Positions 33,719 through 40,756 of a stretch of 64,000 bases of DNA are shown one piece after another. This DNA comes from Frankia sp. RB7 (lineage in GTDB: Bacteria > Pseudomonadota > Alphaproteobacteria > Rhizobiales > Xanthobacteraceae), in assembly GCA_030403585.1 (NCBI GenBank), contig JAUEPE010000006.1:1-64000 (forward strand). Reading direction: 5' to 3'. Below the pieces are notes generated by a model. It was given only the letters and a program-made list of their open reading frames with translations, was not told the origin of the DNA and ran no database searches. The translations under genes were made by a program, and so were the position numbers. Numbering within the stretch: position 1 is the stretch's first letter; every line of letters begins with the position of its first letter.

Positions 33719-34147
33719 CTATTCGGCGGCCTGCGACTGTGCGCCGTAGGCCTCGGAAATCATGTAGCCGGACAGCACGCCGTAGGCGTCAGTCCAGGCG
33801 GTTGCGAGTTCAGGCGTCCAGGCCTCGCCAAGACCCTTCTCCAGAGTCCACAGCAAGGTCGCGCCGACCACCGGATAATGCTCGGCCTTGGCGCCGTAGG
33901 CGACGTGGCGCTTGGCGAGCGCCGATGCCGCGGGAAGAATCGTCTCGAGATTCGACAGGCCACTGACGACTGCGGCGAGCATGCCCATCAGCTTCTTGCG
34001 CTGCTCGGTCATGTCCTCGGGGAACATCGCACGCACCGACGGCGCCACTTCGAACAAGCGGTCGTAGAACAGTTTTGAGGCTGCTTCTGAAATCGGCGCG
34101 ACCTTCGAAAAGCTTTGCTGCACGAGAGCGATCTGTTCGGGCGTCAT
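33719..34147 (-). CDS. bjgb: Single-domain bacterial haemoglobin Bjgb
   Basis: A 142-residue globin that probably scavenges nitric oxide formed during nitrate assimilation. The 3-on-3 fold is readable: B helix with Tyr in KLFYDRLFEVAPSVRAMF, the E helix around EQRKKLMGMLAAVV and the proximal His in ALAKRHVAYG. It has no flavin reductase domain, unlike flavohaemoglobin Hmp; the neighbouring flp would substitute in trans. The start is ATG at 34147 with AGGAC upstream. It is separated from narK by 123 bp that include a strong hairpin. Confidence 0.92.
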   Translation of the reverse strand: MTPEQIALVQQSFSKVAPISEAASKLFYDRLFEVAPSVRAMFPEDMTEQRKKLMGMLAAVVSGLSNLETILPAASALAKRHVAYGAKAEHYPVVGATLLWTLEKGLGEAWTPELATAWTDAYGVLSGYMISEAYGAQSQAAE

Positions 34148-34226
34148 GATGTTGTCCTGTCTGTTTCGGTCTGCCTTTGTCCGCACCGTTGCGGAAAAAG
34201 TTCATGGATCAAACGTCATCAGAGCT

Positions 34227-34252
34227 GCTTCTCCCCGCGCACGGGGAGAAGC
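34227..34252. other. Strong hairpin between narK and bjgb
   Basis: GCTTCTCCCCG and CGGGGAGAAGC form a perfect 11-bp stem with a CGCA loop, 19 bases past the narK stop. There is no T-tract. It may be a processing or stability element that sets narK against bjgb-flp-nasC levels, or a short member of the family B repeats. Confidence 0.6.
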
Positions 34253-34270
34253 GAGTTTCGTAACGCGCGA

Positions 34271-35653
34271 TTACACGCGCGCTTCAGCAAGGCTTGGCGC
34301 GCCTTCGGCCTGCGGGCTGCGACGCAGGTAGAACCACCAGGTCAGTCCGAGGCAGATGGCATAGAACGCGAGGAAAATGGCGAGCGCGGCCTGCGGACCG
34401 CCGGTCGCGGCGATCGACTTGCCGAAACTGCTCGGGATCAGATAGCCGCCGACCGCACCGACAGCGCCGATGAAGCCGACAGCCGCACCGCTTTCGATGC
34501 TCGCGGTCTTCAGGGCGAGAGCGCGTGCCGCGTCGCCCTTGCCGCGCACCTTGAACAGGTTCTCCTCGCGGAAGATCGAGGGGATCATGCGATAGGTCGA
34601 GCCGTTACCGATGCCCGTCGTCAGGAACAGGATCAGGAACATCGCAAGAAAGCCGGTGAAGTCCTTCTGCCCGACGAAGTACAGCACGCCGATCGTGGCC
34701 GCCGCCATCGCGAGGAAATTCCAGAAGGTGATGATGGAGCCGCCGAGCTTGTCGGCGAGCCAGCCGCCGAACGGACGCGACAACGAGCCGACCAGCGGAC
34801 CAAGGAACGCGATCGAGATCGTGACCGTGGGAAACTGGGTCTTGATCAGCAGCGGAAACGCAGCCGAGTAGCCGATGAAGGAGCCGAACGTCCCGATGTA
34901 GATGACGGCCATGATCCAGGTGTGCTTGCGCTTGACGATGGCAAGCTGGTTCTTGATCGACGACTTGGCCGAGGTCAGGTTGTTCATGAAGAACACCGCG
35001 CCGAACACCGCGATCGCGATCGGCAACACCCACATCAAGCCGGCGTTCTGGAGGTAGACGCCGCCGACCGGCGCTGCCTGGAACAGGTTGATGACGGCAA
35101 GCGTCATCAGGATCGGCGTCAGCAGCTGCACGCTGGAGACGCCGATATTGCCGCCGGCCGCGTTCAGGCCGAGCGCCCATCCCTTCATCCGATCCGGAAA
35201 GAAGAACGAGATGTTGGTCATGCTGGACGCGAAATTGCCGCCGCCGAGGCCTGCGGTCGACGCGATCAGCAGCATCAGCCAGAATGGTGTGTCGGGCTGA
35301 CCGACGAAGTACGCAAGCGCCAGGGTCGGGATGAACAGCACGGCTGCGCTGAAAATGGTCCAGTTGCGCCCGCCGAACGTGGTGACCGCGAACGTATAGG
35401 GAAAGCGCATCAACGCGCCTATCAGGCCCGGCACGGCCACGAGCTGGAACAGTTCGTCGGTCGAGTAGTGGAAGCCCGCCTGCGGCAGCTTGGTCGCGAC
35501 GATGCTCCAGATCAGCCAGACGGAGAAGCCGATGTGCTCGGCGACGATCGACCAGATCAGGTTACGCCGGGCGACGACTTTGCCGCCCGCATTCCAGAAC
35601 GCCTCATCTTCGGGGCGCCAGTCAGAAATCCACGTTGGATTGCCTTCCCTCAT
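34271..35653 (-). CDS. narK: Nitrate/nitrite transporter NarK (MFS)
   Basis: Twelve-helix inner-membrane transporter of 460 aa from ATG 35653, or 466 aa from a GTG at 35671. Nitrate-porter signatures are visible in AGLGGGNFASSMTNISFFFPDRMKGWALGLNAAGGNIG and the second glycine-rich GPLVGSLSRPFGGWLADKLGG, with the anion-binding Arg of the family. It is the first gene of the nitrate operon. The 5' leader contains a GACACCG / CGGTGTC hairpin, consistent with the NasT-dependent antitermination described for this operon in Bradyrhizobium. Confidence 0.9.
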   Translation of the reverse strand: MREGNPTWISDWRPEDEAFWNAGGKVVARRNLIWSIVAEHIGFSVWLIWSIVATKLPQAGFHYSTDELFQLVAVPGLIGALMRFPYTFAVTTFGGRNWTIFSAAVLFIPTLALAYFVGQPDTPFWLMLLIASTAGLGGGNFASSMTNISFFFPDRMKGWALGLNAAGGNIGVSSVQLLTPILMTLAVINLFQAAPVGGVYLQNAGLMWVLPIAIAVFGAVFFMNNLTSAKSSIKNQLAIVKRKHTWIMAVIYIGTFGSFIGYSAAFPLLIKTQFPTVTISIAFLGPLVGSLSRPFGGWLADKLGGSIITFWNFLAMAAATIGVLYFVGQKDFTGFLAMFLILFLTTGIGNGSTYRMIPSIFREENLFKVRGKGDAARALALKTASIESGAAVGFIGAVGAVGGYLIPSSFGKSIAATGGPQAALAIFLAFYAICLGLTWWFYLRRSPQAEGAPSLAEARV

Positions 35654-35682
35654 AGGAAAAGTCCCTTTCACTAGGAAGCGGG

Positions 35683-35745
35683 GACACCGACTGACGCGGG
35701 GCGCAAAGATGCACGCTCGGGGAAGCCCCCGTTTTCGGCGGTGTC
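35683..35745 (-). promoter_or_regulatory. narK: Structured narK leader
   Basis: GACACCG (35683-35689) and CGGTGTC (35739-35745) are exact complements and enclose a second hairpin, CGGGG (35718-35722) with CCCCG (35727-35731). The outer pair begins 30 bases ahead of the narK ATG. It is a candidate target for the ANTAR-type antiterminator NasT. Confidence 0.45.
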
Positions 35746-35796
35746 ACGATTTGAATGATTGCTCGGTGACGGCGTCGATGGCGTCGAGACCCTTAA

Positions 35797-35812
35797 TTCA
35801 AGCTCCATGCCA
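35797..35812 (-). promoter_or_regulatory. Imperfect sigma-54-like element before narK
   Basis: On the minus strand TGGCATGGAGCTTGAA resembles TGGCAC-N5-TTGCW but lacks the GC at -12, so it is a weak candidate for the narK promoter. Confidence 0.25.
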
Positions 35813-36086
35813 AGTCGGCCTACGTAATAAAGAGTAATATTTATAATAGCTTATGCCATTGATGAAGAAATAATCACGCCTAAAATTGCATCAAAAACTC
35901 GCGAGCCGCTCATTTCTTGAATGCGGATTCGCCTCCAGATTGTGCGCCGCACAAGGCTTGGGCACGAGCCCGTTTTCGCGGCATCCCGCCGTGGCAGCGG
36001 TCCGATGGCACGTTCTCCAGAAGGGCTATCCCCTTCCAGCGCGTGCGAATTTGGGCTCGGAGTGCCGCCTGCCGCGCCGGATCATC

Positions 36087-36102
36087 TGGCACATCGATTG
36101 CT
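36087..36102 (+). promoter_or_regulatory. Consensus sigma-54 (RpoN) -24/-12 promoter
   Basis: TGGCACATCGATTGCT fits TGGCAC-N5-TTGCW exactly, with GG and GC in the required spacing. Transcription would start near 36113, giving a leader of about 230 nt before the FNT gene. NtrC control is expected because the region concerns nitrate assimilation. Confidence 0.7.
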
Positions 36103-36141
36103 TTCTTTCTGCCTAGTCAACGATGACTGACAGTGAGCCGG

Positions 36142-36220
36142 CGCCAAGACACCGGAGGCCACTGGGATAGCGAAGCCTGTTCGCTGGGCCGCCAAGACGC
36201 GGTCATCGTGACGCTATCCC
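36142..36220 (+). promoter_or_regulatory. Candidate attenuator/antiterminator leader
   Basis: GGGATAGCG (36164-36172) and CGCTATCCC (36212-36220) are exact complements followed by TTTGC. The first arm overlaps a competing hairpin AGCGAA (36169-36174) / TTCGCT (36180-36185), so both cannot form at once. The 9-mer CGCCAAGAC occurs at 36142 and again at 36190; the second copy puts CAAGAC as a hexaloop on a CCGC/GCGG stem. The layout is that of a NasT/NasR-type ANTAR leader. Confidence 0.5.
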
Positions 36221-36294
36221 TTTGCGCATCTCGATCTCGTTCTCCGGCACGCGTTCCGGCTACGGGGTGCGGTTCACTGGTCTGACAGAGGCGC

Positions 36295-36311
36295 CGGTCC
36301 AGGACGGACCG
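36295..36311 (+). promoter_or_regulatory. Hairpin close to the FNT start codon
   Basis: CGGTCC-AGGAC-GGACCG, a 6-bp stem with a 5-nt loop, ends 32 bases before the ATG and may affect translation. Confidence 0.3.
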
Positions 36312-36343
36312 CGTCGATCGCCACACGAGCAAAGGAACTGTTG

Positions 36344-37183
36344 ATGTCGTATCTCGCACCTTCGGAATTCGTCACCAAGATGGTGGACGCAGGCGAATCC
36401 AAAATCTTCATGTCCACCAGGGATACGGTCATCCGTGCCTACATGGCCGGCGCCATCCTGGCGCTGGCCGCCTGGTTCGCCGTCACGATCAACGTCAACA
36501 CCGGCCAGCCGATCGTCGGCGCGCTGCTGTTTCCGGTCGGATTCTCCATGCTCTATCTGTTGGGCTTCGACCTTCTGACCGGCGTGTTCGTGCTCGCACC
36601 ACTCGCACTGATCGACAAGCGTCCAGGCGTGACCATCGGCGGTGTCTTGCGGAACTGGGGCCTCGTCTTCGTCGGCAATTTCGCCGGCGCCCTGACGGTG
36701 GCCTTCATGATGGCTTTCGTGACGACGTTCGGATTCACGCAGGACCCGGACAAGGTCGGCGCGGCCATCGGTAATATCGGTGAAGGCCGAACGCTCGGCT
36801 ACGCGGCGCACGGCGCCGCCGGCATGGCGACGCTGTTCATCCGCGGCATGCTCTGCAACTGGATGGTCTCCACCGGCGTCGTGGGCGCCATGATCTCCAC
36901 GACCGTGCCGGGCAAGGTGATCGCGATGTGGATGCCGATCCTGGTGTTCTTCTACATGGTGTTCGAGCATTCCGTGGTGAACATGTTCCTGTTCCCGTCA
37001 GGCCTGATGCTCCATGCCAAGTTCTCGATCATGGACTATTTCATCTGGAACGAGATCCCGACCGTGCTGGGTAACCTCGTGGGCGGCCTCGCCTTCACAG
37101 GACTGACGCTCTACACGACGCACGTGCTGACGAAGCCGAAGCGCGAACCGGCTGCGAAGGCGCAGACCCGCGCCGCGGCCTGA
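36344..37183 (+). CDS. Formate/nitrite transporter family channel
   Basis: FNT-family inner-membrane pentamer subunit of 279 aa with six helices. Signatures are FPVGFSMLYLLGFDLLTGVFVL, NWGLVFVGNFAGAL and RGMLCNWMVSTGVV, with MFEHSVVNMFLFP near the C-terminal pore His. In a nitrate-assimilation setting nitrite is the likely substrate (NirC-like). The ATG at 36344 follows AAAGGAACTG. It is read divergently from narK behind a sigma-54 promoter and structured leader, and is followed by a terminator-like hairpin and the phosphatase/kinase gene. Confidence 0.85.
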   Translation: MSYLAPSEFVTKMVDAGESKIFMSTRDTVIRAYMAGAILALAAWFAVTINVNTGQPIVGALLFPVGFSMLYLLGFDLLTGVFVLAPLALIDKRPGVTIGGVLRNWGLVFVGNFAGALTVAFMMAFVTTFGFTQDPDKVGAAIGNIGEGRTLGYAAHGAAGMATLFIRGMLCNWMVSTGVVGAMISTTVPGKVIAMWMPILVFFYMVFEHSVVNMFLFPSGLMLHAKFSIMDYFIWNEIPTVLGNLVGGLAFTGLTLYTTHVLTKPKREPAAKAQTRAAA

Positions 37184-37191
37184 TTGTCAAC

Positions 37192-37249
37192 AAAGGGGAG
37201 CCTTGCCCGATAAAAAGGGAGCCTTGCCTGATAGAGTGAGGCTCCCTTT
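37192..37249 (+). terminator. Hairpin with a duplicated left arm between the FNT and kinase genes
   Basis: AAAGGGAGCC (37214-37223) pairs perfectly with GGCTCCCTTT (37240-37249). The left arm is duplicated just upstream as AAAGGGGAGCC (37192-37202) within a repeated unit of about 20 bp (GAGCCTTGCC[C/T]GATA). Two arms competing for one partner would give two alternative hairpins. The kinase start lies 15 bases after the element. Confidence 0.65.
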
Positions 37250-37264
37250 GCATTGGTGGCGTGG

Positions 37265-38992
37265 ATGAGCCGGGGCTTGCGAATTTCGATCGGGCAGCAC
37301 TCCGACAGGGGCCGCAAGCCGGTCAATCAGGACTTTCACGGCGCCCTCATCCCGGCGGAGCCGCTGTTGAGCTTGAAGGGGATTGCCGTCGTCCTGGCCG
37401 ACGGCATCTCGAGCAGCGCGGTGAGCCAGGTGGCGAGCGAGTCCGCGGTCAAGAGCTTCCTGACCGACTATTACTGCACGTCCGAGTCCTGGACGGTGAA
37501 GACCTCGGCGCGACGCGTGCTGGAAGCCACGAATTCATGGCTCCACGCCGAGACGCGCCGCAGCCAATACGCCTATGATCGCGACAAGGGCTATGTCTGC
37601 ACCTTCACGGCAATGGTCATCAAATCGACCACTGCCCATATCTTTCACGTCGGCGATTGCCGGATCTACCGCGTCGCCGGCAAGGCGCTCGAGCAGCTCA
37701 CCGACGATCACCGCATCATCGTCTCGTCGGAACAGACCTATCTCGGCCGCGCGCTCGGGATCAACCCGCAAATCGAAATCGACTACCAGGCGCTCCAGGT
37801 CGAGCCGGGCGACTTCTTCCTGCTGGCCACCGACGGCGCCTACGAGTTCGTCGATCATCGCTTCGTCAGCACCGCGCTCGCGACGCGCGCGGACGATCTC
37901 GATGGAGCGGCGAAATCCATCGTCGAAGAGGCCTATCGGCGCGGCAGCGACGACAACATCACCGTCCAGATCCTGCGCATCGACGACGTGCCGCCGACCG
38001 GCTCATCCGACATTTTGGGCGGCACGGCCGAGCTGCCCCTGCCACCGCTGCCGGAGCCGCGGGCGCTGTTTGACGGCTATCGTATCGTCCGCGAAATTCA
38101 CGCCAGCAGCCGCAGCCACATTTATCTTGCGATCGACACCGAGACCGGGGAGACGGTCGCCCTGAAGATCCCCTCGATCGATCTTCGCGACGATCGCGCC
38201 TATCTGAAGCGGTTCCTGATGGAGGAATGGATCGCGCGGCGGATCGACAGTCCCCACGTCCTGAAGCCCCGCTCGCGGTCCAAGCGGCGCAACTATCTGT
38301 ATGTCGCGACCGAGTTCATCGAGGGGCAGACGCTGCGGCAGTGGATGCTGGACAATCCTCGTCCCGACCTCGAGACCGTGCGCGGCATCGTGGACCAGAT
38401 CGCCGCGGGCCTGCGCGCCTTCCATCGCATGGAGATGCTGCATCAGGATTTGAGGCCCGACAACATCCTGATCGACAAGACCGGCACCGCGAAGATCATC
38501 GATTTCGGCGCGGTCCAGGTCGCCGGGATCGTCGAGGCGGCACCGGCCGACGCCGAAATCCTCGGCACGTTGCAGTACACCGCGCCCGAATATTTCCTGG
38601 GCGAAGGCGGCTCGCCCCGATCGGATATGTTCTCGCTGGCGACCATCTGCTACCAGATGCTGACTGGAGAGCTGCCTTACGGCGCCCAGGTCGCCCGTAT
38701 CAGGGGACGATCGGACGCGTGGAAGCTCAGATATCGTCCGGCCAGCCATGACGACCGCGCCGTTCCGGTCTGGATCGACAGCGCGCTGCGCAAGGCGCTG
38801 CATCCGGATCCCAACAAGCGCCACGAGGATGTGTCCGAATTCACTTACGAGCTCAGGGTGCCAAACCCGGCCTATCTCAGCACGCGGACCACGCCCCTGA
38901 TCGAGCGCAATCCCCTTCTGTTCTGGAAGCTGACCACGGTGGTCCTGGCCTGCGCCGTCGTGGCCCTGCTCGCCCTGCTGCACGCGCGCTAG
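37265..38992 (+). CDS. Bifunctional PP2C phosphatase / Ser-Thr protein kinase
   Basis: A 575-residue fusion. Residues 1-235 form a PP2C phosphatase with metal-site motifs GRKPVNQDFHG, VVLADGISSSAVS, LATDGAYEFVD and GSDDNITVQIL. Residues about 268-540 form a Hanks-type kinase: the ATP-binding Lys is in TVALKIPS, the catalytic loop is HQDLRPDNILI (HxD near 391), and IIDFGAVQ carries DFG near 411, followed by TAPEYFLGEGGSPRSDMFSLA. One hydrophobic helix at the C terminus (about 551-571) anchors it with both catalytic domains in the cytoplasm. The same fusion occurs beside assimilatory nitrate genes in Pseudomonas, but its substrates are undefined. Confidence 0.9.
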   Translation: MSRGLRISIGQHSDRGRKPVNQDFHGALIPAEPLLSLKGIAVVLADGISSSAVSQVASESAVKSFLTDYYCTSESWTVKTSARRVLEATNSWLHAETRRSQYAYDRDKGYVCTFTAMVIKSTTAHIFHVGDCRIYRVAGKALEQLTDDHRIIVSSEQTYLGRALGINPQIEIDYQALQVEPGDFFLLATDGAYEFVDHRFVSTALATRADDLDGAAKSIVEEAYRRGSDDNITVQILRIDDVPPTGSSDILGGTAELPLPPLPEPRALFDGYRIVREIHASSRSHIYLAIDTETGETVALKIPSIDLRDDRAYLKRFLMEEWIARRIDSPHVLKPRSRSKRRNYLYVATEFIEGQTLRQWMLDNPRPDLETVRGIVDQIAAGLRAFHRMEMLHQDLRPDNILIDKTGTAKIIDFGAVQVAGIVEAAPADAEILGTLQYTAPEYFLGEGGSPRSDMFSLATICYQMLTGELPYGAQVARIRGRSDAWKLRYRPASHDDRAVPVWIDSALRKALHPDPNKRHEDVSEFTYELRVPNPAYLSTRTTPLIERNPLLFWKLTTVVLACAVVALLALLHAR

Positions 38993-39031
38993 CAGGGTGA
39001 GTTCCGGTGCCCGATTTGCATGTGTGCCGTT

Positions 39032-39700
39032 TCACCATGTGATCAACGGAGAGCGATGCAGCCAGACGTCGCCGCGAAGCTGGTCCAGGACAAACATGGC
39101 GACGTCTTCGCGCGAGATGCTTCCTCCACGAACGTCGGTGAGGTCCGTCAGCACGCGGAGCGTGCCGCGACCGGACTTGTCGTTCAGAACCGACGGGCGA
39201 ACGAGAACCCAATCGAGTCCGCTATCTCTCACGATCGCTTCTTGACGATCCTTGTCGGCATACACTTTGCGCAGCAGCAGCGGAAAAATCAGATTGTCGA
39301 AAACAAAGCCGCCGTGCCCGACACTGTTACCGGCTCCCATTCCCGTGATGCAAACCAGGCGAGAGACTCGCTCGGCCTTCATCGCGCTCACGAGTGCGCG
39401 CGTCGCGGTCGAGAGAAGCGTCACCTCGCGGAACGGGTTGGCCGGTGTGCCCAATGCGCTGACGACCGCGTCGCGGCCTTTGAGCGCCTGGCGCAAGGCG
39501 GTTTCGTCGCGAGCGTCGCCGACGATGAGCTTCGCCCCCTTCAGATCACGCGCCTTCTCGGCAGAACGCACGAGCACTGTGACGTCGTACCCTCGCGCCA
39601 CCGCCTGGCTGACGATCAGGCGGCCGGTGCCGCCGGTCGCTCCCAGAACCAGTATCTTCGGCTGGGTGGTCTGTATCTTGTCGGTCTCGGAAATTTGCAT
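39032..39700 (-). CDS. NAD(P)H-binding atypical SDR
   Basis: A 222-residue single-Rossmann protein of the NAD(P)-binding / BVR-B-like group. The cofactor motif is ILVLGATGGTGRLIVSQAVARGYDVTVLVRS, and GTPANPFREV plus CITGMGAGNSVGHGG follow. The classical YxxxK pair is absent, so it is an atypical SDR and may be a flavin or quinone reductase or a regulator. It is 68 bp downstream of another NAD(P)-binding gene on the same strand and is convergent with the phosphatase/kinase gene. Confidence 0.8.
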   Translation of the reverse strand: MQISETDKIQTTQPKILVLGATGGTGRLIVSQAVARGYDVTVLVRSAEKARDLKGAKLIVGDARDETALRQALKGRDAVVSALGTPANPFREVTLLSTATRALVSAMKAERVSRLVCITGMGAGNSVGHGGFVFDNLIFPLLLRKVYADKDRQEAIVRDSGLDWVLVRPSVLNDKSGRGTLRVLTDLTDVRGGSISREDVAMFVLDQLRGDVWLHRSPLITW

Positions 39701-39768
39701 GGAAGCAACCTCGAAAAAGCGGGACGCCTCCCAAGAGGCCGTCCCGTGATTTATGTTCGTGGCGATGA

Positions 39769-40653
39769 TCAGAGCCGGCCTGCTGCGGCCGAGGCCGCGA
39801 TCTCGGAGGCAAAGTCGCGATAGGAGCGCAGCGGACGACCCAGAAGCGCGGTCAGACGCTCGACGTCGCCAGCGTCGGGAATCATGCCATCGGTGAGGAA
39901 TCGTTCGCTCATCAGCCGCATGTCGAAGGCCATCCAGCCCGGCATGAACTGCCTGAGGTTCTGCTCGAACGCGCCGGTGTCATCGCCGCCATAGGCGATC
40001 GTGCGACCCAACACCTCCGACCAGATGGCAGCGATATCCATGCCGGTCAGGTTGTCCGGACCGACGAGATTGATCCGATTGAGCGGCAGCGGCCCTGCGG
40101 CCTGTTCGCGGCGGATCAGCTCGATGGCCGCGATCTCACCGATATCGCGCGCGTCGATCATGGCGAGCCCCTTGCTGCCGATCGGCATCGGATAGACACC
40201 GTGTCCAAGCACGACGTCCTTGATCGTGAGATCGTTGTTCATGAAGTAGGCCGGACGCAGGATGGTGGCGCTGAAACCCATCTGCTCGATCATGCGCTCG
40301 ACGCCGAACTTGCCCGCGAAGTGCGGCACGTTCACGTAGAGATCGCTGTGGATCACCGACAGGTAGACGACCCGCTCGACGCCCGCCTCGCGGGCCAGAT
40401 TGAGCGCGATCAGCGCCTGGGTGAATTCATCTGCTACCACTGCGTTGAGCAGGAACAGGGTGGATACGCCTGAAAGCGCGCCGCGCAGCGAGTCGACGTC
40501 GAGCAAATCGCCCTGCACGACGGTGACGCCTGCCGGAAGGTTTGCCTTTGCAGGATCGCGAGCGAGAGCTCGGACATCGGCGCCGCGTTTGACGAGCTGG
40601 TCGGCGACGTTGCGACCGATGGTGCCGGTTGCGCCGGTAACAAGGATGGTCAT
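39769..40653 (-). CDS. NmrA-like NAD(P)-binding protein
   Basis: Atypical SDR of 294 aa. It begins MTILVTGATGTIGRNVADQLVKRGADVRALARD with the GxxGxxG motif, then FLLNAVVADEFTQ and the HSDLYVNVPHFAGKFGVERMIE region where NmrA-type proteins have lost the catalytic Tyr. Such proteins sense NADP or reduce quinones. It is divergent from a LysR regulator 103 bp away, which is therefore its probable regulator, and is followed by the second NAD(P)-binding gene. Confidence 0.82.
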   Translation of the reverse strand: MTILVTGATGTIGRNVADQLVKRGADVRALARDPAKANLPAGVTVVQGDLLDVDSLRGALSGVSTLFLLNAVVADEFTQALIALNLAREAGVERVVYLSVIHSDLYVNVPHFAGKFGVERMIEQMGFSATILRPAYFMNNDLTIKDVVLGHGVYPMPIGSKGLAMIDARDIGEIAAIELIRREQAAGPLPLNRINLVGPDNLTGMDIAAIWSEVLGRTIAYGGDDTGAFEQNLRQFMPGWMAFDMRLMSERFLTDGMIPDAGDVERLTALLGRPLRSYRDFASEIAASAAAGRL

Positions 40654-40756
40654 GAGGATCACTCCAGGTTGGGTTCAGAAGACACCCCGGAAATTAGTGA
40701 TCCACATTTGAACCGATAGTCGCTATATCTGGACAGACCGTCTCATTGGTGGAACG

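Larger units (their letters stand above)
35654..36343. other. 690-bp divergent control region between narK and the FNT channel gene
   Basis: No convincing coding sequence. It contains a structured narK leader, a markedly AT-rich segment (about 35826-35898), a consensus sigma-54 element facing right, and a long leader with competing inverted repeats. It is the main regulatory hub of the nitrogen region. Confidence 0.8.

Noticed and set aside
31771..33966. Forward open frame of 731 codons
   Set aside because: Antisense to nasC, flp and bjgb, all recognised by cofactor motifs.
34115..35674. Forward open frame of 519 codons
   Set aside because: Antisense to narK; very high charged-residue content and no family resemblance.
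35797..35812. Firm sigma-54 promoter for narK
   Set aside because: The -12 GC dinucleotide is missing, so it is listed only as a weak candidate.
36189..36202. CCGC-CAAGAC-GCGG as a canonical ANTAR hexaloop
   Set aside because: The loop is six bases with G at position 4 but has C rather than the expected A at position 1, and the upstream CGCCAAGAC copy does not form a matching stem. It is kept only as part of the leader description.
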